This document shows, piece after piece, positions 28,991 to 38,975 of a DNA stretch of 64,000 nt. The stretch is from Gloeomargarita sp. SRBZ-1_bins_9 (GTDB lineage Bacteria > Cyanobacteriota > Cyanobacteriia > Gloeomargaritales > Gloeomargaritaceae), in contig JAUQVX010000001.1 of assembly GCA_039794565.1 (NCBI GenBank), forward strand, positions 1 through 64,000, given 5' to 3'. The notes under the pieces were generated by a model. That model was not told the origin of the DNA, made no database searches, and saw only the letters and a program-made list of their open reading frames with translations. Both the position numbers and the translations under genes were made by a program. Each line of letters opens with the position of its first letter. Position 1 is the stretch's first letter.

Positions 28991-29386
28991 CTAGGAGGAA
29001 GGCAATTCTTCCAAGTAACGCAATAGGTCGGCCATCGCCTGGGGACTGGGTTGAAACTGGGGCATCGGTGGTGTTTTCCCCTCGATCACTTGGGCGATGA
29101 TGCGTCTGGCCGACCGCCGTTTGACCACCCCCTGCAAGGAAGGTCCCACATGACCCGACCCTTCCACCCCGTGACAACTGGCGCAGTTTTGTAGAAAAAT
29201 ATCTCGCCCCCGCACTGGGTCGCCCACCAGACTGAGAACCGCTTGCACGTAAGGGTCGGGCGTAGACAGGCGCACCGCAACCCAACTGACCCCTACCAAA
29301 CACAGGATCAACCCTAGACCCACCAGTACCGATGGCCACCGGAAGCGATCGGTCGAGGTTAAAGGCTTCGATTGCACCGTCTCCAC
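28991..29386 (-). CDS. cytM: cytochrome cM
   Basis: A 131-residue membrane-anchored class I c-type cytochrome: an N-terminal anchor (about residues 17-38), then DPYVQAVLSLVGDPVRGR, haem motif CASCHG, and the axial methionine in KTPPMPQFQPSPQ. This matches CytM, conserved in cyanobacteria and implicated in respiration or in restraining photosynthesis under stress. GTG start. It precedes the FMN protein gene directly. Confidence 0.9.
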   Translation of the reverse strand: METVQSKPLTSTDRFRWPSVLVGLGLILCLVGVSWVAVRLSTPDPYVQAVLSLVGDPVRGRDIFLQNCASCHGVEGSGHVGPSLQGVVKRRSARRIIAQVIEGKTPPMPQFQPSPQAMADLLRYLEELPSS

Positions 29387-29585
29387 TGGAGCCCCTTCTC
29401 AAAGAGATTTTGGTTAATGACTAGACCCTTGGGTGGGTCCCCACCAGTTGTTAAAAACGCTATTCCTTAAGGAGTTTTGGAACATATTGTAACAATAACC
29501 ACTCCCTTTGTGTACCGAAGACACTGCTTGTGCTAGCCCTTGTCGTTACGCTATATTTATTTTTTGTCCTAAAAGTGCTTCAGTT

Positions 29586-30056
29586 ATGGCCAAACGGGTG
29601 CAAGTGGTGTTGACAACCGCCGTGCCGAAGTTGGGGGTAGCCGGGGACGTGGTGGAGGTGGCGCCGGGATATGCCCGTAATTATCTAATCCCCCAGGGGA
29701 AAGCGGTCGCGGCCACAGCCAGTGTTTTGCGGCAGGTGGAACAGCAGCGGGAACGGGAACGGCAGCGTCAGCTACGGGAAAAAGAAGAGGCCCTGGCCCG
29801 TAAAACCGCCCTGGAGGTCATTGGTCTATTGACGTTGCCCATGACGGTGGGGGAAAAGGACCAGTTGTTCGGGCGGGTGACGGAGCAGGATGTGGCGGAG
29901 ATGATCCAAGCCGGTACCGGTCAGGTGGTGGACCGCCGCGATATTACCATTCCCGATATTCGCAAGCTGGGGACCTACGAAGCCCAGGTGCGCCTCCATC
30001 CCGAGGTGATGGCTACGGTGCGGTTCAAGGTGGTACCGGCCAAGGGGTCTGCCTAA
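29586..30056 (+). CDS. rplI: 50S ribosomal protein L9
   Basis: Binds 23S rRNA at the base of the L1 stalk. The 156-residue product shows the N-terminal RNA-binding lobe (VQVVLTTAVPKLGVAGDVVEVAPGYARNYLIP), a long connecting helix rich in E/R/Q, and a C-terminal lobe. The ATG at 29586 (MAKRVQVVL) is the family start; a longer frame back to 29508 is unlikely. An AT-rich tract (TATATTTAT) just upstream is a likely promoter -10 region. dnaB, a frequent neighbour of rplI, is elsewhere in this window. Confidence 0.98.
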   Translation: MAKRVQVVLTTAVPKLGVAGDVVEVAPGYARNYLIPQGKAVAATASVLRQVEQQRERERQRQLREKEEALARKTALEVIGLLTLPMTVGEKDQLFGRVTEQDVAEMIQAGTGQVVDRRDITIPDIRKLGTYEAQVRLHPEVMATVRFKVVPAKGSA

Positions 30057-30286
30057 CCGGGGGTTATCGGCTATGCACCGCCTGGGCGGCCCTTTGCCCC
30101 AAGACCATACCGGTGCAGGCCTTGTCTTCAATGCACCTGAGGGTGGCTGCCGGCTCCGCAAAACCCGTATTTCCTCTGACGGCCGCTAGATTGGCCATCC
30201 AGGTCAGGGAACTGACCACACCCTAGCGGAAGGTGCCGATGGTCCGCTCCGGTGCAACCCCAGCCACCACAGCACCCCCGCCCAGC

Positions 30287-31675
30287 CTAATCCCCGCCGA
30301 TGACCACATCCCGGATGAGCAAGCTGGGTCCCCCGCACCCGACCGGCAGCCCGTTTTGGCCCCCCTTGCCGCAGCCGCCCGATTCGTCCCAGACCAAGTC
30401 GTTGCCAATCCCCTCGATTTGGGCCAGGGTGTGGAATACATTACCCGTCAAGGTCACGTCCCGCACCGGTTCGGCTAACTGTCCCTTGCGCACCCGCCAG
30501 GCCTCCCCCGCCGTAAAGGTGAACATTTCCCCGTTGGTCATGCCCCCCAGCCAGTTACGGGCGTAAATCCCCTCCCCCAGAGCCGCCAACAAATCCGTCA
30601 GAGAAGCGTTCCCCGGCCCAATCCAGGTGTTGGTCATGCGCACCAGGGGGGGATGGTGATAGTTCAGGCAGCGGGCATTGCCGGTGGGTCGTTCCCCCAA
30701 CTTCCCCGCCGTTTCCCGGGAGTGGAGCCGCGCCGTTAAAACCCCATCCGTGATCAGTTGGGTGATGGTGGCCGGTACCCCCTCATCGTCATAGCCATAA
30801 CTCCCCCGGTGCCCCGGCAGCGCCGCCCCGTCAAAAATCTGTAACTCCGGTGGCCCAAAGCGCCGCCCCAGCGTCATCACCTCCAGCATGTCCGGGTTTT
30901 CGTAGAGCATGTCCGCCTCCGACAGGTGCCCAAAGGCCTCATGCACAAACAACCCGGTCAGGATGGGGTCAATCACCACCCGGTACACGCCCCCTTTGAC
31001 CTTGGGCAGGGTCAACGCCTGAACCGCTCGTTCCGCCGCCCCCCGCACCTGGGCCTCCAGCCCCTGCAAATCCCGCCAATCTCGCCGCGAACCGGTGGTT
31101 TCCCGCCCCACCTGCACCAGCCCATCTCCCGTCGCCGTCGCACTGAAACGCATTTCCATATCCACCCAGGACTGGTCAATCCAGGTGCCCTCAGAGGTGG
31201 CCAGGATCACCCGGTGGGCCGCATCCCCGTAGCGCACGGTTGTGGTGCTGATCTGGTCCGAAACCGACCGCAGGACATCCCGGTAATGTTCACACAGGGC
31301 CTTTTTGTCCGCCAGGGGCACCGTGCGGGGGTCCACACCGCTAAGCAAGGGACCGCATCGGGCCTGCACCGGTTCAACGGGCGCCAGTTGAGTGGTTTCC
31401 GTGCCGACCATCCGCGCCGCGCTGACGGCATAGGCCACCTGGTCCGCCAGGGTGTCCAGGGCGTCAAAGCTGACAAACCCCCAGCCTCCCCGATAACAGG
31501 CCCGCACCTGCCCGCCAATGGCCAAACGTTCCCCCAAGGCTTCGATACGCTCGTTGCGCAGGACGATGTCGGTGCTTTCGATGGCCTCTAGGCGGATGCT
31601 CAAGAAATCCACCTGTCCCCGGTAGCGCTGAAGTGCCTCCGTTACATGGGAGCAATAACTGTCCAGGTCCATCAT
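30287..31675 (-). CDS. TldD/PmbA-family metalloprotease
   Basis: A 462-residue TldD-type protein with the zinc motif [11 protein letters not shown] and the C-terminal [18 protein letters not shown]. TldD with TldE degrades unfolded peptides and matures some modified peptides. The ATG at 31675 overlaps the purM stop (ATGATGG), indicating coupled translation; the longer frame would run inside purM. The partner gene (pmbA/tldE) is not in the window. Confidence 0.93.
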   Translation of the reverse strand: MMDLDSYCSHVTEALQRYRGQVDFLSIRLEAIESTDIVLRNERIEALGERLAIGGQVRACYRGGWGFVSFDALDTLADQVAYAVSAARMVGTETTQLAPVEPVQARCGPLLSGVDPRTVPLADKKALCEHYRDVLRSVSDQISTTTVRYGDAAHRVILATSEGTWIDQSWVDMEMRFSATATGDGLVQVGRETTGSRRDWRDLQGLEAQVRGAAERAVQALTLPKVKGGVYRVVIDPILTGLFVHEAFGHLSEADMLYENPDMLEVMTLGRRFGPPELQIFDGAALPGHRGSYGYDDEGVPATITQLITDGVLTARLHSRETAGKLGERPTGNARCLNYHHPPLVRMTNTWIGPGNASLTDLLAALGEGIYARNWLGGMTNGEMFTFTAGEAWRVRKGQLAEPVRDVTLTGNVFHTLAQIEGIGNDLVWDESGGCGKGGQNGLPVGCGGPSLLIRDVVIGGD

Positions 31676-32706
31676 GGCGAGGACGTCTTCGGTGTCACTT
31701 CCCCAATGATAAAAGTCGGTATCCCTAAGCCTGCCAGCACGGTTTGCGCCGAGGTCACCTGGTCCGGCGGCACCACCACCACATAGCCAATGCCCAAATT
31801 GAAGGTTTCCCGCATGGCCGCTTCCGTCACCTGGCCCTGCCGCGCGATCCACTGAAAAATGCCCGGCCAAGACCAGTTCTGCCACTGAATGTCAATATGT
31901 TGACCGGGACCCAAGCAGCGGGGCAGGTTTTCCGGCAAGCCACCGCCGGTGATGTGGGCCATGCCGTGGATGGGAATCCCCTGTTCCCGCAGGGTATTCA
32001 CGGCCGGTGCGTAGATGACCGTCGGCGTAAGTAGCACCTCCCCCAAACTTTTTCCGGCCAATTCCGGGGGGGTTTGGGCCAGGATATCAGGGATGTGGGC
32101 TTCGTCCCCCGCCAGATAGGCCAAAATACGCCGCACCAGACTGTAACCGTTGCTGTGCACCCCGCTGCTGGCCAGCCCCAGGGCCACATCCCCCACTTGC
32201 ACCTGGGTGCCGTCGAGGAGGTCCTGCCGTTCCACCACCCCGACGCAAAATCCCGCCAAATCGTAAACTCCCGGGGCATAAAAGCCCGGCATTTCTGCCG
32301 TTTCTCCTCCCAGGAGCGCACAGCCGCTTTGCCGACAACCCTCGGCTATCCCCTGCACCACAGTGGTTAAGGTGGCGGCCTCCAGTTTACCGGTGGCGAT
32401 GTAGTCCAGGAAAAACAGGGGACGGGCGTTGCTGGTGAGGACATCGTTGACGCACATGGCCACCAGGTCAATGCCGATGGTGTCGTGGCGGTTCAGCCAT
32501 TGGGCCAGTTGGAGTTTGGTGCCCACCCCATCGGTCCCCGCCACCAGCACCGGTTCTCGGTACCCCGCCGGCAGTTGAAAATAACCCCCAAAACCGCCAA
32601 TACCCCCCAAGACACCGGGGATACGGGTGCGGTCAACCGCTGGACGAATGGCCTCGATAAATGCCCGCGCCCCTGCCAAATCCACGCCAGCGCTGCGGTA
32701 ATCCAT
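31672..32706 (-). CDS. purM: phosphoribosylformylglycinamidine cyclo-ligase
   Basis: The AIR synthase of purine synthesis, closing the imidazole ring with ATP. The 344-residue length is normal. Motifs: [43 protein letters not shown]. It is the first gene of a purM-tldD pair. Confidence 0.98.
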   Translation of the reverse strand: MDYRSAGVDLAGARAFIEAIRPAVDRTRIPGVLGGIGGFGGYFQLPAGYREPVLVAGTDGVGTKLQLAQWLNRHDTIGIDLVAMCVNDVLTSNARPLFFLDYIATGKLEAATLTTVVQGIAEGCRQSGCALLGGETAEMPGFYAPGVYDLAGFCVGVVERQDLLDGTQVQVGDVALGLASSGVHSNGYSLVRRILAYLAGDEAHIPDILAQTPPELAGKSLGEVLLTPTVIYAPAVNTLREQGIPIHGMAHITGGGLPENLPRCLGPGQHIDIQWQNWSWPGIFQWIARQGQVTEAAMRETFNLGIGYVVVVPPDQVTSAQTVLAGLGIPTFIIGEVTPKTSSP

Positions 32707-32847
32707 GGTGCGGTCTTGTGCCGGTCAGACGGAATCTGCTACAGTTCGGTGGGGATTAACCCGTTTTTTCACTCTGCCACGAACTGTCCCTAACGCCAAG
32801 GGCATTTCTGGCCGCACTCTAGTTTTGTGGGTTGTGAGGAGTGAACC

Positions 32848-33753
32848 ATGCCCAACACACCTAAAGCTCAGGTTCTGCAAATGGCAACGTTGACCTCCCT
32901 GGTAACGAGTGTTCTGTGGAGTGTTCCTGCCTTACCGGGCCGGGCTGAGGTGGTTAAGGTCGGTGAGCGCACCCCTGCGATTGTCCCTACCCTGCGGGTG
33001 TATCCCCACACCCTCAACGGTCAACCGGCGGCTACCGTCTTAGTGCGGGACATTCCGGTTTTAACGTTCCTGGGGCGGACCTCGGGGGTGGTGGCCGATG
33101 GGGGGATGAAGATGGCCCAGGCTGCCCTGCGCGCCGATGACCCCCTGGTGCCGGCGACCCAATTTATTGCCCGTTTGCACCGCTTGACCCAACAGCGCTG
33201 GGATGCCCGGGATTTGCAGGTGGTGGTGGATGATCGCCAGCAGCTCTGGTTGCAGTACCGGAACGAACGCCTGCTGCGCTTCGATGGCTCGGTGACCTTT
33301 GACGGGGCAACCCCCGATGCGGTGCAAAATGCCCTACAGATGACCAATCGCCTGCGCCTGCGTTTGGGCAATGCCCCCCCCTTGACGGCGGTGGTGAACC
33401 TGGCGGGGCAACCCTCCCTAGCGCAACGGGTCCTATCGGCGGCGGTGGGGTCGGTGCGGGCGGTTTTACAGGGATGGGCCTCCTGGTATGGAGCAGAGTT
33501 TCGGGGACAGCGCACGGCCAGCGGTGAACCCTTTAATCCCCAGGACTTGACGGCGGCCCATCGCACGTTGCCTTTTGGTACGCGGGTGCGAGTGACCAAC
33601 TTGCGCAACGGTCGTTCGGTGGTGGTGCGGATCAACGACCGGGGTCCCCACTTGCCGGGCCGGGTGATTGATATTTCCGCAGCGGCGGCCCAGGCGCTAG
33701 GGTTGATCCAGATGGGAACAGCACCGGTGCGTTTGGAGGTATTAGGGCCGTAA
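32848..33753 (+). CDS. RlpA-like septal ring protein (DPBB domain)
   Basis: A 301-residue exported protein: a signal sequence at the N-terminus, a cyanobacterial middle region, and a C-terminal double-psi beta-barrel of RlpA type (QGWASWYGAEFRGQRTASG, then RTLPFGTRVRVTNLRNG and VRINDRGPH) from about residue 208. RlpA proteins cleave naked glycan strands at septa. The catalytic Asp of NDRGP is present. A GAGGAG site precedes the ATG. panC-cmk starts 2 nt after its stop. Confidence 0.9.
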   Translation: MPNTPKAQVLQMATLTSLVTSVLWSVPALPGRAEVVKVGERTPAIVPTLRVYPHTLNGQPAATVLVRDIPVLTFLGRTSGVVADGGMKMAQAALRADDPLVPATQFIARLHRLTQQRWDARDLQVVVDDRQQLWLQYRNERLLRFDGSVTFDGATPDAVQNALQMTNRLRLRLGNAPPLTAVVNLAGQPSLAQRVLSAAVGSVRAVLQGWASWYGAEFRGQRTASGEPFNPQDLTAAHRTLPFGTRVRVTNLRNGRSVVVRINDRGPHLPGRVIDISAAAAQALGLIQMGTAPVRLEVLGP

Positions 33754-33755
33754 AG

Positions 33756-35261
33756 GTGCGTCTGGTACGAACCCGAGCGGGCTTGCAAACGGCACTGGCA
33801 AACCGGCAGGATGTGGGTTTTGTGCCGACGATGGGGGCGTTGCACCCGGGCCATGCCGCCTTGATCCGGGCAGCCCGCCAGGAACACACCACGACGGTGG
33901 TGAGTATTTTTGTCAACCCTTTGCAATTCGGCCCCCAGGAGGATTACCAGCGCTACCCGCGCACCCTAGAGGCGGATGTGGCCCTGTGTGCTTCCCTGGG
34001 GGTGGATGTGGTGTTTGCCCCGGAGGTGGCGGAGTTGTTGGGCGCGGGGGAAATAACCCAGGTGGTGCCCCCAGCGAGTCTGACTCAGCATTTGTGTGCG
34101 CCCCATCGCCCTGGTCATTTCACGGGGGTGGCCACCATCGTAACCCTGCTGCTGCAACTGGTGCGCCCCCGGACGCTCTACCTGGGGCAAAAGGACGCCC
34201 AACAGGTGGTGATCCTGCAGCGGGTGCTCCGGGACTTGGAATTGGGGGTGCAGGTGCGGGTGGTGCCGACGGTCCGGGAGCCGGATGGGCTGGCCTACAG
34301 TTCCCGCAATGCCTACCTGAATGGGGCGGCGCGCCAGCGGGCGGGGTGTATTTATCGGGCGCTCCAACAGGCAGAGATACTGTTTCGCCAGGGGGAACGG
34401 CAGGCGGGAGCACTCCTAGCCGCAGTCCAGGCGGTATTAGCCCAAGAACCGGCCTTGAGGGTCCAATACCTGGAGTTGGTGGATGCCGTTACCCTCCAGC
34501 CGGTGACGGTGGTAGAAACGGAAGCTATCTTGGCGGTGGCGGCCTTTTTAGACGGGGTGCGGCTGATAGATAACCTGTGGCTGCGGTGCCGCGCACCGAT
34601 CCTGGCGATTGATGGACCGGCCGGGGCGGGTAAATCCACGGTCTCGCGGCTGGTGGCCCAACGGTTGGGGTTAACCTACTTGGATACGGGGGCCTTGTAC
34701 CGGGCGGTGACCTGGGCTGTCTTGCAAGGGGGGATCGACCCGACCGACCGGGTAGCCGTGGCGGAGCTGGTGGCCCGACTGCACCTGGAATTGCGTTGGC
34801 AGCCGGAGTTGCGGGTGTATGTCAACGGGGTGGATGTCACCGACGTGATCCGTACCCCGGAGGTCACCCAGGTGGTGTCGCAGATTGCCGCGCAGCCGGC
34901 AGTTCGCCAGGTATTGCTGGCCCTGCAGCGGCAGTACGGGCAGCGGGGGGGGATCGTCATGGAGGGGCGGGACATTGGTACGACGGTGTTTCCCGAAGCC
35001 GAGGTGAAGATTTTTCTGACTGCCTCGGTGCAGGAACGGGCCCAGCGGCGCTGGCGGGAGTTGCAACAGCAAGGGGTCACGGATGTAGAAGTAGGGACCA
35101 TTGCCGAGGCGATAGCGGCCCGGGATGCCCAGGACAGTCAACGGGCGGTTTCCCCCCTGCGGCAGGCGGCGGATGCGGTGGTGATTGATTCCGATGGGCT
35201 GACGATTCAAGAGGTGGTGGACCGGATTGTGGCGGTCTGGCACAAAACGGTGGGGCTATAA
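33756..35261 (+). CDS. panC/cmk: fused pantoate-beta-alanine ligase / cytidylate kinase
   Basis: One 501-residue chain with two enzymes. Residues 1 to about 278 are PanC (MGALHPGHAALI, HRPGHFTGVATIV, SSRNAYL), joining pantoate and beta-alanine for coenzyme A. From about 283 it is Cmk (AIDGPAGAGKSTVSRL, LDTGALYRAVTW, MEGRDIGT), phosphorylating CMP. This fusion is a known cyanobacterial trait. GTG start, 2 nt after rlpA, so the two genes are co-transcribed. Confidence 0.97.
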   Translation: MRLVRTRAGLQTALANRQDVGFVPTMGALHPGHAALIRAARQEHTTTVVSIFVNPLQFGPQEDYQRYPRTLEADVALCASLGVDVVFAPEVAELLGAGEITQVVPPASLTQHLCAPHRPGHFTGVATIVTLLLQLVRPRTLYLGQKDAQQVVILQRVLRDLELGVQVRVVPTVREPDGLAYSSRNAYLNGAARQRAGCIYRALQQAEILFRQGERQAGALLAAVQAVLAQEPALRVQYLELVDAVTLQPVTVVETEAILAVAAFLDGVRLIDNLWLRCRAPILAIDGPAGAGKSTVSRLVAQRLGLTYLDTGALYRAVTWAVLQGGIDPTDRVAVAELVARLHLELRWQPELRVYVNGVDVTDVIRTPEVTQVVSQIAAQPAVRQVLLALQRQYGQRGGIVMEGRDIGTTVFPEAEVKIFLTASVQERAQRRWRELQQQGVTDVEVGTIAEAIAARDAQDSQRAVSPLRQAADAVVIDSDGLTIQEVVDRIVAVWHKTVGL

Positions 35262-35267
35262 TGGAGG

Positions 35268-36374
35268 ATGAGCTACCCCAGCTCTGGCCCTATGCTTGAT
35301 GTAGTGATTATTGTCTCGTTGCTGGTAATTGCCGGGGCGCTGGGCTTTCAAAGTGTGGAATGGTTACCCCCAGAGACCTTGGCGCCGGTGCAGAACGTGA
35401 CGGGTTTACGGTGGGTGCTGAGTGGGTTTGCCGCCCTGATTGTGGGGCTGCCTTTAGGGCTGATAGTCCAGGGGGCTTACCGCCGTCTGGAACGGCAGTT
35501 GCGGCAATGGCCCATTGAGGTGGTGTTGACCCGGGCGGTGGGCTTGGTTTTGGGGTTGCTGGTGGCCAATTTGCTCCTGGCGCCTTTGTTTGTCCTGCCG
35601 ATTCCGGGGGGATTGGGTTGGCTCAAGCCCCTGGCGGCGGTGGTGACCAGCTTGGCGTTGGCATACGTGGGTATGTCAACGGCGGATACCCACGGCCCGG
35701 CCCTGTTGCGCTTGATCAGCCCGAACACGGTGCAACCGATGCTCCTGGCGGAGGGGACGTTGCAACCGGCAGCCAGCAAAATTTTGGACAGTAGTGTCAT
35801 CATTGACGGGCGCATTGAACCCATCCTGGCTACTCAGTTTCTGGAGGGTCAGCTCATCGTACCCCGTTTTGTCCTGGCGGAGTTGCAGGGCCTAGCTGAT
35901 AGCAGTAATGACCAGCGGCGCCAACGGGGACGTAAGGGATTGGAGTTGCTCAGGCGCTTGCAGCAGACCTATCCCCAACGCCTGGTGATCCACAGCGCCG
36001 ATTACCCGGACCTGGGCACGGTGGATGCCAAGTTGGTGCGCTTGGCCCAAGAACTCAACGCTATGCTGCTGACGAACGATTACGGGCTGAACCAGGTGGC
36101 GACGGTGCAGGGGGTGCGAGTGTTGAATTTGAATGACCTGGCCCAGGCGCTGCGGGCGATGTACCAGCCGGGCGACACGTTAGATTTGAAGATTCTCAAG
36201 GAGGGTAAGGAACCCAGCCAGGGCGTCGGCTATCTGGAGGACGGTACGATGGTAGTCGTCGAACAGGGCCGCGACTACATTGGGGGCCAACTGCCGGTGG
36301 TGGTCACGGGGGCGTTGCAAACCAGTGCCGGTCGTATGATTTTTGCCCGTCCCAAGGCCTCCCTGAAGACCTGA
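35268..36374 (+). CDS. membrane PIN-TRAM domain protein (YacL-like)
   Basis: A 368-residue protein with about four N-terminal membrane helices, a PIN nuclease domain (ILDSSVIIDGRIEPIL from about 173, with later acidic residues in DLGTVDAKLVRLA and LLTNDYGLNQVA) and a C-terminal TRAM domain (GVGYLEDGTMVVVEQGRDYIG), which binds RNA. Members are conserved in cyanobacteria and Firmicutes; the target is unknown. GGAGG lies next to the ATG and the start is 6 nt past cmk. Confidence 0.93.
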   Translation: MSYPSSGPMLDVVIIVSLLVIAGALGFQSVEWLPPETLAPVQNVTGLRWVLSGFAALIVGLPLGLIVQGAYRRLERQLRQWPIEVVLTRAVGLVLGLLVANLLLAPLFVLPIPGGLGWLKPLAAVVTSLALAYVGMSTADTHGPALLRLISPNTVQPMLLAEGTLQPAASKILDSSVIIDGRIEPILATQFLEGQLIVPRFVLAELQGLADSSNDQRRQRGRKGLELLRRLQQTYPQRLVIHSADYPDLGTVDAKLVRLAQELNAMLLTNDYGLNQVATVQGVRVLNLNDLAQALRAMYQPGDTLDLKILKEGKEPSQGVGYLEDGTMVVVEQGRDYIGGQLPVVVTGALQTSAGRMIFARPKASLKT

Positions 36375-36411
36375 GCACCCGTGGATCTGGCCCGGCCAAG
36401 GATGGCGTTGG

Positions 36412-36684
36412 GTGCTGGGGCAATCGGGTTGGCCTCTGCTGTTAGTTATTGGTCCGAACCCCAGTCGCGCTACGCCTAGCCAAGGGGACCCCACTTTAAT
36501 AGAGGTCGCCCGGATCAGTCGGCAGGTGGGATTTAACGGGTTGGTCCTGGTCAACCTATGCCCCCTGTGCGCTCATCCCCGCAACCTGCCCCCCGCTTGG
36601 CCACGGAAATGGCAACAGGAGAACTGGGAGCTGAAGAGTTGCCAAGTCCTGGGGTCTGCCCTTGACCACCTGAGGGTTCCCTGA
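36412..36684 (+). pseudogene. truncated DUF1643 gene
   Basis: A 90-residue frame carrying LLLVIGPNPSRATPSQGDPTL and GFNGLVLVNLCPL, the unmistakable N-terminal part of DUF1643 proteins. Family members run to about 150-170 residues; this frame stops early and the expected second half is not visible. No ATG is available and the GTG start is poor, although conserved-looking codons continue upstream (WPGQGWRW) without a start. It is probably decaying. Confidence 0.6.
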
Positions 36685-36760
36685 CCCACCGGGAGCATCC
36701 TCGCCATGGGTTACGGCCAGCGCTTGGTCCCCTTGGACATCACCCGCCACACCCAGGGAC

Positions 36761-37057
36761 TCAAAACCCCAGCCGGTCCAGACGTTGGGCGAACTCGTCC
36801 CAGGGGATGTGCTGTTCCAGGTAGCGGGGGTTTTGGGGGTCATAGGGAGCGGACAGCCGATCCACCCAGAGAATCTGTGCTTGCGGCGACAGCACCGGCA
36901 CATCGGGGTCAAAGGCGGTTGGCGACGTCAAGGAGCTGCTAAACCCCTTGTACACCAGCACTTCACCCGTTTCGTCCCCCTCCCACACCGTCAACCGCAA
37001 CACCTCGCGGGGGTGAAAACGGCTGTAGTTTTCTAAGCGTTCGATGGGCGTGGGCAT
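36761..37057 (-). CDS. conserved cyanobacterial protein (DUF7734-like)
   Basis: A 98-residue cytosolic protein. LVYKGFSSSLTSPTAFDPDVPVL and the later WVDRLSAPYDP strongly resemble a small protein conserved through cyanobacteria and plastid-bearing plants. Function unknown. It starts 5 nt after the DUF3177 gene and is co-transcribed with it. Confidence 0.82.
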   Translation of the reverse strand: MPTPIERLENYSRFHPREVLRLTVWEGDETGEVLVYKGFSSSLTSPTAFDPDVPVLSPQAQILWVDRLSAPYDPQNPRYLEQHIPWDEFAQRLDRLGF

Positions 37058-37062
37058 GGCTT

Positions 37063-37659
37063 TTAGGGGGACAGGGCCGTCCGACCCTGTTTAGCCAGGC
37101 GCACCAGCAGGAAATAGGCCAGGGCCAGACCGTACACCACCAACCCCAGCACCCCCCAGAACCCCAAATCGGTCGTGGGTACGTTGCGGTGGAAGAGTTC
37201 CCGGTAACCCCAGGGGGCCTCCAGCCAAACCCGGCACTGGCCATCCGCCACTAGAGCCGCCGAAGACAAAAAGCCGCAGCGCAAAAACGGCAGCATCGCC
37301 AATGCCCCCAAACTGGCCGCCCAGGTGACAATCCAGCGCCAGACCCGGATCGCCCAAGCTAAAGGCCCCGGTCGCTCGGCAATTTCCTCGTTCAGGTCCA
37401 CCCAAAACCACAGGCAGACCGGCAATAGGATTTGGGCCAGCAACGACACCGGAAACCCAATCGGCAAGGCCCCGATCATCAAGTACACCGTGATCATCAG
37501 CAAGCTGGACACCTGCCAGTAAATACCCAATAGGGTGACGATGGCCCGTGCCCGCTGCACCCAGGCCCAGACCAACAGTCCCAACGGCACCAGCACGTAA
37601 AACAACACCGCCACCCGGTAGTAGGTCCACACTAAGGTCGTCAGCCACACCTGGGGCAT
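37063..37659 (-). CDS. DUF3177 membrane protein
   Basis: A 198-residue protein with about five membrane helices: N-terminal VWTYYRVAVLFYVLVPLG, the core SLLMITVYLMIGALPIGF and WFWVDLNEEIAERPGPL, and the C-terminal ...YFLLVRLAKQGR. This matches the cyanobacterial DUF3177 family. Function unknown. Confidence 0.83.
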   Translation of the reverse strand: MPQVWLTTLVWTYYRVAVLFYVLVPLGLLVWAWVQRARAIVTLLGIYWQVSSLLMITVYLMIGALPIGFPVSLLAQILLPVCLWFWVDLNEEIAERPGPLAWAIRVWRWIVTWAASLGALAMLPFLRCGFLSSAALVADGQCRVWLEAPWGYRELFHRNVPTTDLGFWGVLGLVVYGLALAYFLLVRLAKQGRTALSP

Positions 37660-37763
37660 CGTTTCTCGCTCTAACCACCAACCCGGCCACCCCTAGTCTA
37701 ACACCCCGCCCCGAACGCGATAGGATGAAAAAGTGTAAACATTAAGAAAATATAAAAAATGCT

Positions 37764-38975
37764 ATGGGCGGTTATACCCTGCGGTGGGTCAAGGGGGTAG
37801 GGGAGGTGCCGGCGGCCCAGTGGAATGCCCTGGCGTTGCCCTTGAAGACGCCTTTTTTGGAGTGGGAGTGGCTCAACCACCTGGAAAGTTCCGGCAGCGC
37901 TATCCCCCACACCGGCTGGCTCCCCCGGCATTTAACCCTCTGGCGTGGAGAAGTCCTCATCGCCGCTGCCCCCCTCTATCTAAAAGGCCACAGTTACGGC
38001 GAGTTTGTGTTTGACCACCAGTGGGCGGAATTGGCCTATCGCCTGGGCGAACCCTATTACCCCAAGTTGGTGGGCATGATTCCTTTTACGCCGGCGGTGG
38101 GCTACCGGTTTTTGGTGGCGCCGGGGGAAACGGGGGTGAATGAGTTATTTGCCCAGGCAATTGACCAATTTTGTCGGCAGGAGAGGATTTCCAGTTGCCA
38201 TTTCCTATTTGTGGACCCGGACTGGGGCGAGGCCATGACCCGCCTGGGATACCACCGCTGGCTACATCACCACTATCTCTGGCAGAACCGGCATTACCGC
38301 TCCTTCGACGACTACCTGGCCCAATTCAACGCCAACCAGCGCCGCAACATCAAGCGGGAGCGCCAAACGGTGCACAAAGCCGGTATCCAGATGCAGGTGC
38401 TTACGGGCGCCGCCATTCCCGAACCCTTTTTCAACCTGATGTACGACCTGTACAGCCACACCTGCAACCGGTTTTTATGGGGCAGCAAATACCTGACGCG
38501 GGCCTTTTTCCGGGGGTTGGCACGGGATTACCGGCACCGGGTGGTGTTCAGCGTGGCCTGTAGCGAGCAGGGGTTAGCTGAACCGGTGGGCATGGCTTTT
38601 TGCATCGTCAAGGACCAGCAACTCTATGGCCGCTACTGGGGGGCCTGGCAGGAAATTGACTGTCTGCACTTTGAGACCTGTTACTACACGCCGATTGCCT
38701 GGGCCATCGAACAGGGCATTCAGGCCTTTGACCCCGGCGCGGGTGGGCGACATAAGAAACGGCGGGGCTTTTGGGCCACTCCCAACTTCAGCCTGCATCG
38801 CTTCTACACCCCACGCCTGGGGGCCATCCTACCCGAGTACATCCACCAGACCAATGCCTACACCGCCCAGGAAATCCAGGCCATCAACGAAAACATCCCC
38901 CTGAAGTGCGACCCGCCCGTGACCCAAATCGCCGGCCTGACCCTGTCGCTACCCCACGAAACCGACGAAGCCTAG
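37764..38975 (+). CDS. GNAT/FemAB-like acyltransferase (COG3146)
   Basis: A 403-residue peptidogalycan-type N-acyltransferase (DUF482/COG3146): PFLEWEWLNHLESSGS near the start, SCHFLFVDPDW, NANQRRNIKRER and FDPGAGGRHKKRRGF. The substrate is unknown. A strongly A-rich tract precedes the ATG. The last 4 nt overlap the convergent FKBP gene. Confidence 0.88.
   Translation: MGGYTLRWVKGVGEVPAAQWNALALPLKTPFLEWEWLNHLESSGSAIPHTGWLPRHLTLWRGEVLIAAAPLYLKGHSYGEFVFDHQWAELAYRLGEPYYPKLVGMIPFTPAVGYRFLVAPGETGVNELFAQAIDQFCRQERISSCHFLFVDPDWGEAMTRLGYHRWLHHHYLWQNRHYRSFDDYLAQFNANQRRNIKRERQTVHKAGIQMQVLTGAAIPEPFFNLMYDLYSHTCNRFLWGSKYLTRAFFRGLARDYRHRVVFSVACSEQGLAEPVGMAFCIVKDQQLYGRYWGAWQEIDCLHFETCYYTPIAWAIEQGIQAFDPGAGGRHKKRRGFWATPNFSLHRFYTPRLGAILPEYIHQTNAYTAQEIQAINENIPLKCDPPVTQIAGLTLSLPHETDEA

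Noticed and set aside
30057-30286. Possible small gene between rplI and tldD
   Set aside because: No frame has a start with protein-like content; it is a 230-bp convergent spacer.
31676-31885. Upstream extension of the tldD frame
   Set aside because: It lies within purM; the ATG overlapping the purM stop matches the family start.
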